A stretch of DNA of 64,000 nucleotides, from positions 36,998,833-37,062,832 of the forward strand of contig CM034533.1 in NCBI GenBank assembly GCA_020002185.1, given 5' to 3'. The stretch is from Paraescarpia echinospica. Its lineage: Eukaryota > Annelida > Polychaeta > Sabellida > Siboglinidae. This document shows, in pieces, positions 12,325 through 23,721 of the stretch. The number at the start of each line of letters is the position of its first letter. Position 1 is the stretch's first letter. The position numbers and the translations under genes were made by a program. The notes beneath the pieces are model-generated. The model had not been told where the DNA came from. It saw only the letters and a program-made list of their open reading frames with translations, and ran no database searches.

Positions 12325-13931
12325 TTCTTAAATGTTTCTAACACTATGCACTAAACTAGCAATTACGACTATACGCTAACATGCACTACACTGGCACGAA
12401 TTTACGACACACTTGCATTAAAGTAAGAGTTTTACAAGTATACCGTGTTGGTCAGACACCGTACTAAACCGGCAAGGATTTACGACGTTCAGGCGTTCAA
12501 GTGTTAAAAATGCACTACACTGGCACGAATTTACGACACACGTGCGTTAAAGTAAGAAAGTTTTACAAGTCTACCGTGTTGGTCAGATAACGTACTAACC
12601 CGGCAAGGATTTACGACATTCAGGCGTTCAAATGTTAAAAATGCACTACACTGGCACAAATTTACGACGCTCACGCGTTAAAGTAAGAAAGTTGTACAAG
12701 TCTAAAGTGTTTGCAAGAATTCACGACAATCACGCGTTCGTACGCTAAAATTCTAAGAATTTACCTCGGAAATGCATTACACTAGTACAAATTTACGACA
12801 CAAACACGTTAAATTAAGACAGTTGTACAAGTCTATAGTTTTGGTTAGCTAAATTTGGTACAACGTTAACTCGGTAATGTATTAAGCTGGCAAGAATTTA
12901 CGACGTTCACGCGTTGATACGCTAAAGAATACACTATACTGGCAAGAATTTACGACACATTTATGTTAAAATAAGAAAATTGTACAAGTCTATAGTGTTA
13001 ATCAGCTAATTTTGTACGAAGTTACGTTTATTGTTCAAATGTAAACAACGAAATAAACCACGATTTGAATTTTACACACTAAAATCCAATGTCTTGCCTG
13101 TTGTCTCTTCCATTGTCTCAATGTGTCGTCCAATGTTTCAGCCATAGTTTCGTTTGTTGTCGTCTGTTATCTCGTCGGTTATCTCGTATGTTGTCTCGTC
13201 CGTTGTCTCGTTCACGACAAGTTGTCCCATCCGAATTCTCGTCCGTTGTCTCGTACATTGTCTCGTTAGTTGTATCGTACTTTATCTCGTATGTCGTCCC
13301 GACTGTAGTCTCATGCGATGTCTCGTCCGTGGTCTCGTACGTTGACTCAGGCGTAGTTTCATATGTTGTCTCAGGCATAGTGTCGTCTGTAGTCGTCTGT
13401 TATATCGTCCGTTGTCTCGTCAGTTGTCTCGTTCGTTGATAGGTTGCCTCGTCTGTTGTCTTGTTCGTTGTCTCGTCAACTTGTCTCGTATGTTGTCTCT
13501 TCCGTTGTCTCATCTGTTGTCTCGTTTGTTATCTCGTCCGTTGTCTCAGCTGTAGTCTAGTTTGTTGTCGTCTGTTATCTCGTCCGTTGTCTCAGCCGTA
13601 GTCTAGTTTGTTGTCGTTTGTTATCTCGTACGTTGTCTCACCGGTTGTCTTGTCCGATATCTCATCCGTTGTTTCGTCCGTTCTTAAAACGTTTTAATTG
13701 TGGCTTCACTGATCGTGTGTACATACATTAAATCTGATGCACCTGTAAACATATATTCTTTGTATTATGTGCATTACACACGTGGAATAGTTGTAGATGA
13801 GTGTGTGAGTTGAGTGAACTAATTGTTGTTATAGTAAAAGGTTATATTATGATATGGAGGTTTTAGACCTGTACGGTAACCGGAAGTAAGTCAAATGTAG
13901 TGACCTTACCGGAAATGTTGTTTTTGTTGCC
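12325..13931 (-). repeat. T1 right arm, inner part
   Basis: This is the inverted match of left-arm 1850-3150. It holds the ~130-bp tandem repeat (12325-13030), the 12-bp minisatellite (13085-13690) and a single-copy stretch. In that stretch GTTATAGTAAAAGG and TTAGACCTGTACGGT match the reverse complement of about 1865-1945. Homology stops near 13931, where a retrotransposon fragment interrupts the arm. Confidence 0.7.
13085..13690. repeat. 12-bp minisatellite, right T1 arm
   Basis: Degenerate copies of GTTGTCTCGTCC, the inverse of the unit at 2043-2640. Open frames across it, such as a Thr-rich peptide on the minus strand and a Ser/Val-rich one on the plus strand, come from the 12-bp period and are not genes. 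Confidence 0.85.
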
Positions 13932-15655
13932 TTCCCTTAAGGATGATTCTGATATCTCCTTATTACAAATTGATGGTTACAATTTAATATCACAAGGCAG
14001 AATATGTAGTGGTCACGCTGGCCTAACAATATATCTTGATAAAAATTACAACTATATATTTGTATATATTTATACAAAGTAAAACATGTGGGAAGATCAA
14101 TTTATTCAAATAACATCGAACACCTTCAAGAAAAAAATCATCCTTGGAAATATATTCCGACCTCCTAGAGATGTCATTGAGAATTACCAAACATTCATAG
14201 ACGAATTATTTCCAAAATTATATCTTCTGCAAAACCTAACTGGTGAAGTAATACTAGCCTGAGATTATAATATTGATTTACTGAAAATAAAGGAAAAAAA
14301 CATATTATGTGAATATTTTGATACAATCACAGCATATGGTTTATTTCCTAAGATTACTTTACCAACACTTATTAATAATTTTCTATGCAAACTCTCAAAA
14401 GGTATATTTAAATCAACAGCCGGTATTTTAATCAGCAGCATTTCTTATCACTTTCCGTATTTCATATGCCTTAATTGCAATGCAACTGTTAAAAATGTCC
14501 CTAAATTTAAGGGAATTAGACAACAAAATACTGACAGCCTTGAACATTTTCAAATAGAATTGGTGCGTTCAAATATTTATAATAAACTAAATAAGGATAG
14601 AGATATTAATCCCAACGACAATTACAACCTCCTTAATGAAACTATTACTACTGCTATGGATAAATTCCTACCAACTAAAGTCATTAAATATAATAAACAC
14701 AAACACAACTAGTCATGTTGGATTACACAAGGTATCATTAGATCAATAAAATGTAGATATAAATTGTATTCAAAACTTAAACATACTCATATAGGTACAG
14801 CAGAATACGTTTCGCTCAATAAAAAATTTCATACATGTAATATAATTATTAAAAGAAATGTTAGATTAGCCAAACAAGCATATTATCAATCAAGTTTTGA
14901 AAGAAATAAACACGATATTAAAAAACGGGGTCTATGATTAAAGAAATTATTTAAAAAAAGACAGGAAAACAAATATTTCCTTATTTCTTTAAACATTGAT
15001 AGTGAAAGTAACTGACACGACAATTATTGCAAATAAATGTAATTCATTTTTCATTAATATTGGTTCTACACAATACTGGAGATAACTCTTACAGAGACTA
15101 TCAGAGAGACGTATACAGACTTTCAATTTTAAGCCAATAGACAACAGTACAACGATTAGCATAATTGATAGCTTACATCCAAAATCTAGCTGTGGTAACG
15201 ATGGTCTATCAACCAAATAACTAAAGCTAATTAAAAATGAAATAAGTGAAACAGTCACTCTAATCAATAACAACTGGCATATTTCCTGATAAATAAAAAC
15301 ATTGTTAAAGTTATTCCACTTTTAAAAAATGGTGATGAAACAATCTTTGATAATTATCGTTCAATTTCTATCTTACCAGCCATTTCCAAGATATTTGAAA
15401 GATTTCTGTTTAATCAAATTCACGAACATTTTAATTCCAATAACTTATACTATGAGAATCAATACGGGTTTAGGGAAAAACCTTTCTACGGAACGTGCCA
15501 GTCTTGAAATAATAGACAGAGTTGTCCAACAATATTACCAATCAGCAACTCCAATAAACACATGCCTAGACCTTTCTAAAACCTTTGACACAATTGATCA
15601 TAACAAATTATTTAAAAAAATAAATTATTATGGAATAAATAGTGCAGCATTATAG
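13932..15655 (+). mobile_element. Jockey/CR1-superfamily retrotransposon fragment in the T1 right arm
   Basis: Broken plus-strand frames give endonuclease blocks (IILGNIFRPPRD at ~14130, then EVILA with a stop, then DYNIDLLK at ~14260). A region near 14440-14470 corresponds to the SDHFPYFI motif of this family. A linker with FLPTKVIKY and NVRLAKQAYY follows, then early RT blocks (EKPFYGTCQS-like, and CLDLSKTFDTIDHNKLF at 15560-15610). It ends before the YADD motif. Stops and frame changes are frequent, so it is a dead copy. It interrupts T1 homology and so inserted after the arm formed. Confidence 0.7.
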
Positions 15656-16116
15656 TCAGGTTTGTTATGTATTTTCGTTCATTTTTTTGGAAATTTGCAA
15701 ACCTATACAATTTTGGAAGCATTATGATATAGTGAATCTGAAAACCAATGTTTACAAGTTTAAAGGTATATATGGCAGCCATCTTTGATTCTTAAAATGG
15801 TGAAAACTGAAAACCTGTATTTCTCAATATCTCAGCTGCCATACCACCCAGCCTTTTGGTTTTTGGTGATTAGACCTACATATTGAGGGGCAAGGAATCC
15901 AATAGGATCAATTACAGTCACCTAAGCATAATGGAATTACTAGTTTATGACAGTTATACATGTTATGACTGAATACTATACATGTAACATAGCGTATAAA
16001 ACATGTGTATATTGGAAACAAGTATGTGCCTGTATCTTATATCATACCAGCATCACTACACAGTTCCGTGTACGCCTGGTTTGTTATAATATTGTTGTGA
16101 CCCGGTATACTGCACA
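15656..16116. other. Spacer before the PIN-like pseudogene
   Basis: AT-rich, with no open frame of note. GGTTTGTTAT occurs at both ends (about 15658 and 16077) as a short direct repeat. It could mark the edges of a small insertion, but this is weak. Confidence 0.3.
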
Positions 16117-17531
16117 TTAGTCATCACTATCGTCGTCGGATACACGATTTTCAAAGTGTGAATCATCGTCATTCTCACACTGTACGTTACACAAGCAGAG
16201 GTCTATGCATTGCAAGTCCTTGCATTTGCAGGAACACCACTGTGATGGACAGTCTCCTTTGCATTGGCATCTTACCATCTCAATGATGGCCTTAGGTGCT
16301 GGAAGGATGTCAGTTGTGGTTGGCGTCAGATGTCCATCAGCAGTCTTGTGGTAGGCATTCTGCAGTGGGTCCAAAGATATCTCCTGAGCAGTGCTGGCAT
16401 GGCCCCACACTCTAGCCTGCAAGTGTACTCTGAATGTGTGCTGGCTGAGCGCCCCAATTGTAGGTGGTTGCTTGTCACTCTCGCCATGTGTTTACTGAAG
16501 AGGTGCCATCGCAATTCTGGAATGCGATTGATCTGGATACCATTGGGACAATATGAAGCAGCACATACGAATTTAGCCAAGGTAGACTATTGATCTTATG
16601 TCTTCTAAACCATGTAACCTTGCCTATTCTTCCATACTTCCATGCAGAGAAGGCATGGAATGCCGGCAATGCCTTGGCTCTTTCATCGAGAGCTGTCCAT
16701 AATGGCTTAATCGGCAGCACGCCCACTGCCATCGAGGTCTTCCTCGGCAGCAGATCATCATTAACTATGATCAGCACAAGGACATCAGTGTATGGCGAGA
16801 AGAACATCAGCTCACCATCTTCCCTTGGGCTCCTTTGTGCTGCCAAGACAGCCTGACAGATCATTAAGGTGTATGCTTCCTCAAGGTTGTTGTCTTCAAA
16901 GTGAATGTCCCTGTTGCTCCTTGTTCGCCCAGTTTCTGCAGTGATAACCAGCTTGGGGGAATCTCGGTTGTACTGTAGAGTTTTCTCAGCCAGGTACTCT
17001 ATGAGATCACCTTTCTTTTGGTCATGGGATAGGAAACGGCTCATGACATGGTGATGTTTTATTTTGGTTTGTCAATGAAACTATCACTGAGATCCTTCAC
17101 TGTCGGCATGGTTGCTTTCTACTCGTCTGTTTTTGGATACCCATCATACCATCTGCGACCGCAATCTTCCTATTTATATGAGGACCATCAACTTCAGCAA
17201 ATGCCAAATCCAAGGCTCTATCATCTGGTACATTAGCATGCGTCTCGCTTGTAGCCGTCTGAGAGTTATCGGTGTGAGTTTCTGTTGTTGCCAACTGCTC
17301 AAGGACATGGATGAGCTTAGACTTGTCGTTGCATGACAACATTGAGCCGCTTGGAGCAACCAGTGCCCTTGGCGTCAGGGTGAACTCATCGTTGCTGATG
17401 CAGTGCTTCTGGTCAATATATTTGCTTGACAGGGCAAGTCTGCCATACGGTCCTTGGTTTCTCGCAGATCTACTGTCTTGACTTGACTGCAAGCTTCTTG
17501 CTGCCTGACATTTATATCTCTGTTGACACAT
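16117..17531 (-). pseudogene. Decayed PIN-like nuclease-fold protein with Cys-rich tail
   Basis: Minus-strand frames together follow one family of large uncharacterised metazoan proteins. They run from an N-terminal segment (17531-17097, ending IAVADGMMGIQ) through SRFLSH and LIEYLAEKTL (17044 on), LEEAYTLM, SPYTDVLVL, a HAFSAWKYGRIGKVTWF block, and GIQINRIPELRWHLFSKHM (~16530). A Cys-rich tail (C-x-C-x3-C-x4-C-S-C and further Cys, ~16285-16180) ends in an acidic DDDSDD and a stop. In relatives as I recall them, three of these sites carry acids (EEADT, D-T-D and a G-S/C-D-x-T-G). Here they read EEAYT, Y-T-D and W-K-Y-G, so the putative metal site is lost. It also has at least three frameshifts. 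The fold assignment is an inference. Confidence 0.6.
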
Positions 17532-17649
17532 AGATCATTCGTTGTCGCTTTAATGGTAGTGGACCTTCATTGTAGTTCTGCAAGAATATTTCAATAATAT
17601 TTAGAATATTAAAAGATTATATGGGAATAAAATATTCACTGTTGTTAGA

Positions 17650-18636
17650 GTACGGTGGCATAATGACAGGTAGGGAACGATAATAAGAAGTTACGTGACA
17701 GGAAGTAAGATGACAAGTTCTGTGGACATAAAGATAAATTGTCAACAATAATTATCCGTGGACGCGACCGTATGGGAAGTAAAGACCTTGCCGGATGTTG
17801 ATATGAAGGAAAATGTACGGGACAGTAATGTTGGAATTAAAGACGTGACATAATATTGTGTACCCGGATTTTGGCAAGCAGTAGACGGGCCCGACCAATT
17901 ATAGGAAGTAAAGACATGGTCACGTCGTTTTCGCGGATGTATAGACCCGGGGACATCATTTTAGGAGAAAGTATTTAGTAACACAAAATAAAATATGACT
18001 CACCACCAGCTATGCAAGTTGGCTTCCTCGGCCGTCCTCTTCTTCACACGGGAACAATAGCCGCAATTGATGTGCCTCTTCCAATTATTCGTTGGCTTCC
18101 TCGGCCGTCCTCTTCACAAATGATGTGAATCTTCCAATAATTTTTATGTGTGAAAGGTACCTTACATAGTGGGCAGGTGAATGGAGCCAGGGTGGGAGGA
18201 GATGTTGTCGCGTGTGGTAGGGCCTCCTCATCGGTAGTGATGGTTCGAACCATGATATACACGTCACAGGCCACGTAACCGTGTCGTTCGCATTGCAAAT
18301 GACCGCTAACGTCGATAATCATACGCTTCTTGCAGTATCTGCTCCCAATATAAAAGGGTGTTTGCTGGCGTTCTTTGTCGATAAGGAGACCTCTTACCTT
18401 GATAACAGCTTCGGTGCTTTCCCTTGCTTCCAGAGTCGCCATGTCCATGATTCTGAACATTTTATTTTACTTTCTCGCAATGACCTATTTAATAACGTCA
18501 TTTGACCTAGCTATTTGACATTGACCTATTAGCCAGGGGGTTCCACTTGACCTTTGACCTTCCACCGGAAATAACGTCATTTCCACCTTCCACCCATCAT
18601 AATCATTCGGTGCAACGATTTCAACGCAACATATTG
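17650..18636 (-). repeat. T1 right arm, outer part
   Basis: This is the inverted match of left-arm 1-1725. It contains the second zinc-ribbon gene copy and, at 17690-17935, the reverse complement of left 1490-1725 (shared GTGGACGCGACCGTATGGGA-type core). It lacks the left segment 433-712, which holds the promoter. The outer end reaches about 18636. Confidence 0.65.
18000..18460 (-). pseudogene. RPA70 DBD-C-like zinc-ribbon protein, right T1 copy
   Basis: The frame from 18460 gives a VIKVRGLLIDK segment, the C-x2-C-x13-C-x2-H ribbon and a VRTITTDEE strand, colinear with the left copy. It then keeps a finger lost on the left: CPLC, 12 residues, then His, with nearby Cys. A ~68-bp repeat (18016-18065 resembling 18084-18133) duplicates the NYWK-to-EEAN part and shifts the frame. 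The GTGAGT donor is kept at about 18000. Upstream of codon 1 the promoter and native start are deleted, so this copy is probably silent. The left copy lacks the CPLC part, so neither is complete. Confidence 0.5.
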
Positions 18637-18730
18637 CTTTGGTTAATGCTTTACAATGGTGTCTTAATTAGTATTTTCTGAATAAAATAGGCATTCACGA
18701 CTTTCATCATGCTGGGTAACACAGTCCATA

Positions 18731-19005
18731 CCTCATCATGCTCACCGCTACGCCACTCTGATCTGTGCTTTGCTCAAGAGAGGCAACGATTACGGTGTTG
18801 GGATATTGAGGCGCTGCAACGGTGAATGGCAGCATTGGGTGGATGATGAAGTTGCCCGTGTTGGTATTTACAATGAAGTAATATCCATCGGCTTCATAAT
18901 CGAGCCGTGTGATCCCCAACAATGAATCAATCAAATTGAAATGGAGTGCTACTGCTCCCACGACGCGGTCGTTGACAATCACGCCTTGAGCAATACTTGT
19001 GATAT
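18731..19005 (-). CDS. Cache-domain exon (alpha2delta/CACHD1-like)
   Basis: A 275-bp exon on the minus strand has a strong acceptor (TTTCTTTTTTGCGTAG before 19005) and a donor (GAG then GTATGG at 18731/18730). The translation has VVGAVALHFNLIDSLLGI, then DGYYFIVNTNTGNFIIHP. This is the pattern of an extracellular Cache sensor domain: strand, helix, DGYYF core and an I-HP turn. Cache domains bind small molecules or serve as structural modules in bacterial receptors and in the animal alpha2delta/CACHD1 proteins. The reading frame enters in phase 1 and leaves in phase 2. It lies only about 95 bp from the end of T1, so T1 occupies the next intron. It probably belongs to the same gene as the VWA exons at 42.6 and 59.4 kb. 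Confidence 0.65.
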
Positions 19006-19765
19006 CTACGCAAAAAAGAAACAACGACTATAGCCACAACATCCATCATTATGTCTATTACCCATCCACATAGCACAAGTTGGTAATCTCTTCATCAGAT
19101 CAGTAACTGTTAAAGTGTCCCATGTTATTGTAGTGGGGGAAACATCGCATCACACATTAAGATTACTTTTTAGATTTGGATTTGTCGATTGGCTGACTAC
19201 AATTTCAATGTTGATATTATTGCATCACTGTGTCAAATCTGTGCCACGCCTTCTTGTGGTTGTGGCTTATTGTGGACATCTGCACATGCTTTTGTTGGGG
19301 GCAATCTGGAAGGAAAAAGCAAGCAGGATAATAAGAGTAATATGGCTACGAAATGTAGATGACTGCATACCGTTCCCAAACTAGATATACCGTTAACAGC
19401 GGAGGTGCGGGGCATTTTTTTCCACAATATGAGTACGGAATTTGTCTATGTCCCATTTGTGTCACCCTGGAAGTACAAACATCAGTTTTTTATAAACTAA
19501 TCTGTTGCTAAGGAGAATCTATAATTCAATATAGCGCACATTTACCGTTTGTTTTTAGTACTCGCAGTTTATATATTTACTTGTGTCCAACATTATTATA
19601 TTATTGTTTCGAGTTGTTCAAATATGAGCAACCTCTATGATTCTAAGAAATCCCATTCTAACAAATATCAAAGTAAAATATGTGTAATTTGGTTTTATGC
19701 CAATGTCTTATAACAGGTTTACTCTAATCGAGGAAACATGTGTATATTTGTATGTGTGTATGTAT
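19006..19765. other. Intronic or intergenic, no recognised gene
   Basis: No domain was recognised in the open frames here (for example an 89-codon plus-strand frame at 19115-19384). The base composition is ordinary AT-rich, and no structural RNA was seen. Confidence 0.4.
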
Positions 19766-20560
19766 CAGGCCAGTAACCAGAGGGTTCATCCGAACCCCCT
19801 TTTTACGAATGTCCCTTCAAAATCGAACCCCTCTCGAACCCTTGCCTATGCCCTCACCCAATCCCCGTTTTCCCGCTAAACCAGCTTCATGGCAATCAGT
19901 AATTATTACTTCTAGCTGTTCAGTGAAATGTGCATATAATTAAAACGTGTAAATATGGTATTTTTTGGGTAAGAGTTCGGATTAATCCCACTTTTACGAA
20001 CCACCTCCGATTACAAACCCCCGGTCGGAACCTTCATACCCATCTGCGTTTTCTCGCTAAACCATCTGCATAGCAATCAGTAATTACTTTGATCTGTTCA
20101 ATGAAATTTACACAGAATTAAAAGAAGAAATGATCACTTTTTGGATGGGAGATTTAAACATTATCCCAGAGAAGTACTTCAATCAATCCTAGGCCAGGTC
20201 CCAACAGTGTTGTTCACGCAGAAGCCTGGCATTGTAGAAGCAATCGCCACGTACAAAGGTGATCTGCCATCTCCGAGCGTGCTACCAAAAGAGTTGCATC
20301 AAGGAATGCCAGCGAGAATCATTCCCTCAAACTCTATGTGTTGTTGCAATTGGCCTGTACAATTCCCGTAAGGTCATGCGAATGTGATAGAAGTGCCAGC
20401 GTTCTACAACGCCTGAAAATCTTCATGCGGGTCAGTGTAGGCCAAAACGTATCTCCTGGCTTGCACTGATGCGCATCCATTAAGATGTTCCTGTTGATGT
20501 CAATCAAACGGTGAATTATTTTTCCCAGGGAAAATGCAACTAAAATGTCTCCTGTATGAG
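19766..20560 (+). mobile_element. Internally deleted hAT-type transposon
   Basis: The left end begins CAGGCCAGTAACCAGAGGGT at 19766 and is followed by a GAACCCCC-rich stretch typical of ends in this group. A ~190-bp block (from ~19800) is duplicated at ~19990-20130 (shared CGCTAAACCA and GCAATCAGTAATTA). From 20141 the plus strand encodes the C-terminal hAT dimerisation region: LYVLLQLACTIPV, then RSCECDRSASVLQRLKIF at 20371-20424, with a frameshift between. The catalytic domain is missing. It resembles the 52-kDa-repressor-like hAT proteins. Confidence 0.65.
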
Positions 20561-20702
20561 AGTTAATGTGCCACCGAGGCAGCTAAAGACTTTCAAGTCA
20601 ATCAATCTGAATTTGCAAAGACCATCTGTCTTCACTACCCGTTCTGGTGCACAGTAATCGTGATATCCCTACTGATTTCAATCAAAAGCAATAATTTTCG
20701 CG

Positions 20703-20726
20703 CGCACACACACACACACCCACACA

Positions 20727-20763
<37 letters not shown>
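20703..20763. repeat. (CA)n microsatellite
   Basis: About 60 bp of CA dinucleotides with two C interruptions. Confidence 0.98.
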
Positions 20764-20766
<3 letters not shown>

Positions 20767-22149
20767 GCAGACCGATATTTTAAGCAGACCGAGGTATTAT
20801 ATAGTCGACTTCACAACCAATATTGATGTGTGATGTCACAAATAAATAGCTAACCTACTGCTACATATACAAAAATAACAACAGCAATGGTAACAACATT
20901 CAACGTCTACAGACGTTTCTTTATGGCACGATATGCACACACAGACACACGCACCCACGCATGCACGTACACACGCACACACGTGAGTGTAGAGGACCAA
21001 TTGGGGACTCTAATGTGTGTAATGGTAAGTGGGCACTTAAAAATACATGAGTTGGAAAAGCTTACTGTTTTGATAAATAGCGCGTACGATAGGCATAGTT
21101 TTGATTTGTGTTCAAATTATGCCTCATAAATGAAGTTATGAGGCAGAAATGCGCCTCTGAAGATTGAAACTAGTGACCTCGTATCACACACATATTGTAA
21201 GTCACATCATCACGTCTCTGTTGTATTCGACAACTTTTGTACGCAGCCTTTTTGTGAAAAATGTATTACATGCAAACTACATAATATGGATATGTGTATT
21301 ATTATACAATTATATTTATTTTCACGAATCGCTCACTGAAGCTCGCGTTGACGTCGGCGTTGATTGCCCTGTTTTGACGCATCGCGAAGGTCAATGGTGT
21401 TCTGGCATTTCCTATAAAGTTTTGAGGAAATTTTAAACCCGTATATCATCAATGTATAATGGGCAAGAAAGAACATTGCCACTTTTAATAACTTGATATT
21501 TCAACGGGTTAAATCATATCCAGATGTAAGTTATAAACAGACACTATGCACTGTTTAAATATATGCACTGATGGAGTTACAAAAACGTCACACCTTAGTT
21601 TGTATGTATATGTATATATATATATACATATATACTATTATATATTATTCATTCACATATTCAGTACACATATCAGTTTGTGATTGAAGCATTGTTCTGA
21701 TCATTGACACTGCAACTTCTACCTCTTTTGTTCAACATATATCAGATTGCATTACAATTACTACATACACACTTAAGCAGATGTCCGCGTATTGACACAC
21801 AGTTGTTTGATGATGTCACACCACAAGTAGCACTAGGGAGAGATACCGTATGCACATCAACATTATTTATATATAAAGAGATAGTAGCATTCAATTAGTA
21901 CAAGTACAACACAAGGGTAGAATGTACACACATATGGAAGAATCTACGAGCTGGAAATATAGCAAAATTGTCAGGGATAGGTCGGACGTACATGTAAAGA
22001 AAAGGACCAGATAATCCTGTATCGATGCTTATCTTTAAAATGCTGCTTTCTCTACTGGCTTAGTGCATCGTCAAGACTATTTCATGTTAAGATTGTACAG
22101 TTAATCCCACTATATGTGATATATTACAGGTGGTGTTTCCGAGATGTTA
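20764..22149. other. Gene-poor interval with short TA repeat
   Basis: A second CA-rich patch lies at about 20935-20985 and a TATATA run at 21606-21640. Open frames of up to 90 codons (21164-21436) show no domain. Nothing else is supported. Confidence 0.4.
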
Positions 22150-22328
22150 TTTGATAGCACACACAATCTTTGGTCATGGGGTGTTTCTCAGGACGTCCTC
22201 TTTGGCTATCGCGTCTTCAACAGCAGCTTTGTTGGGAACTGCTAGCAATGCAACGAAGTGGTTGAGCTGTCGGAAGACTGCAGCACGTTGCTCTTCTGTC
22301 CACATACTTCTTATTACCTCTGCAATTT
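22150..22328 (-). pseudogene. Myb/SANT-like C-terminal exon of a recombinase-like gene
   Basis: On the minus strand a clear acceptor (TTGTAAAATTGCAG) ends at about 22329. The exon then reads SMWTEEQRAAVFRQLNHF and, after a short gap, LAVPNKAAVEDAIAKED. A stop follows where relatives as I recall them have a Trp. The pattern (Trp-Thr-x-Glu-Glu, then a Pro-x-Lys turn and an Asn/Arg-rich end) is that of the C-terminal module following the tyrosine-recombinase-like domain in a widespread fish and invertebrate family. The matching recombinase part lies upstream on the same strand at 33153-34233. T2 starts only ~25 bp before this exon, so its insertion separates the two. Confidence 0.45.
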
Positions 22329-22379
22329 TACAAAGCATACGGAAGCGTATTTAGGACCTGTGTAACAATTTATAAAAGT

Positions 22380-22588
22380 CGCAATTACGAGATTAAAAAT
22401 CGTAATAACGAGATAAAGAGTCGTAATAACGAGATTTAAAGTCCTAATAACGACTTTTAAAGTCGTAATAACGAAATGAAAAAGTCGTTATTACGAGATA
22501 AAAAGTTGTAATAACGACTTTTAAATTTATTTCGGTATAACGACTTTGAAAAAGCCGTTATATTGACTTGCTATTTTTCCATTTTTAC
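22380..22588. repeat. T2 left subterminal repeats (TCGTAATAACGA)
   Basis: At least seven copies of TCGTAATAACGA-like sequence, in both orientations, spaced by A-rich stretches. Similar AGTCGTAATTAC and GCAATAACGATAA elements lie near the other end (31210-31245). They are candidate binding sites for a T2 transposase. Confidence 0.7.
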
Positions 22589-23109
22589 CTATGCGCGTTT
22601 CCTGGAGGAGTGAAAATGTGCAACGTGATGTGAAGAACATGATGGTATGATCGATTTGCGTAATTGTTGACCTAATGCCTGTATATCTACAATATTATAA
22701 TGCCGTATTAATATATATTTAAAACAGTTCGCTTATGTACGTAGGCCGGAACGTTTGCAGTTTAGCCTAGCCATAGCCTTAGGCTAAACAAAAACATGAA
22801 AATGGTTACCGCTACGCCTACTGGCACCAAACTTCATCATATATCTGTTACGCTACACATATACATTTGTTATGTGATGAAAAAAAAATATATTTTTGTC
22901 TTTTATCGGTCAAAATTTACCAAAAAATCAACTCGTTTTTGTGTGTATAGGAATATCCGGTAGATGGCGCCATTTTAGGGTTGCCTGACGATATGGGGTT
23001 AGTCCACAATTTTATTTTCCAATAACATTGACTCACAAAGTATATAAAATACGCACGCGGTATTTAATTAAATAAGGTTAATATATAAATGCATACACAC
23101 ACGCACGCA

Positions 23110-23152
<43 letters not shown>

Positions 23153-23721
23153 CACGATCACTTCTCACGAAACGTCATGTGGTATTATAGTGAAAATTTA
23201 GAATTCATTATAACGTTTTGTTTTTGGTCATCAATAAACAACATGTCGAAGTAATCGTGAAATAAATGTGGGTAGCATAATAATACGAAAACACATGCAT
23301 TATACCGTTTTGACTATCTGGTATGTAATTTTGTTTTATATTCTGGAACAGACTACACATTCTTGGTTGATTAGGAATTGATAAAAATTTCTAATTATTG
23401 GGTATATGTTCTTTCCTTTTATAGAAAAAGTCTGGAGGTCTTGTCATCAGTTGCCATTTCAATGGAAATCGCTTACATATTATCATATTACAGTTATGCC
23501 GTGAGCAAAATTTAACCCTTTCAATGGCGCATTGTTTGTGTGGATCTCGTTATATGTAATCTTCCTGGAGAAAAATTAAATACGTGTACGCTCGGTATTG
23601 GCTGAGTGAAATTTGTTTAGTTCTCAAAATAGTAATGGTGAGTTTATCTCCTGTTATATATGTTTAAATCTATTTAAATGTCAAACTTGTTTATATATAT
23701 AATATTATGTATTTTTTGTAG
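22589..23721. other. T2 interior with (CA)n, no recognised gene
   Basis: The interval includes a CA microsatellite at 23093-23150. A polypyrimidine tract with an acceptor (TATTTTTTGTAG) at its end feeds the next exon. Upstream exons of that gene are not recognisable and are probably deleted. Confidence 0.5.

Larger units (their letters stand above)
1..18636. mobile_element. T1: large composite inverted-repeat element
   Basis: The first ~40 bases match the reverse complement of about 18597-18636 (shared core TTGCGTTGAAATC, then GAATGATTA after a short gap). Matching segments recur in inverted order: 1-435 with 18455-18636, 712-1115 with 17960-18450, 1490-1725 with 17690-17935, and 1850-3150 with 12325-13931. 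The arms enclose about 9 kb of nested retrotransposons, and the right arm is split by a further ~3.7 kb insertion. The left end may lie before base 1, so a target-site duplication cannot be tested. No transposase was recognised inside. It could be a real transposon with very long terminal repeats or an inverted segmental duplication. Confidence 0.6.

Noticed and set aside
13118..13439. Thr/Glu-rich and Ser/Val-rich proteins
   Set aside because: They follow the 12-bp minisatellite period and mirror the same artefact at 2043-2640.
1..18636. Integrated virus with large inverted repeats
   Set aside because: No capsid, packaging or viral polymerase gene is seen. The coding content is retrotransposons plus a short RPA-like ribbon, so a viral origin is not supported.
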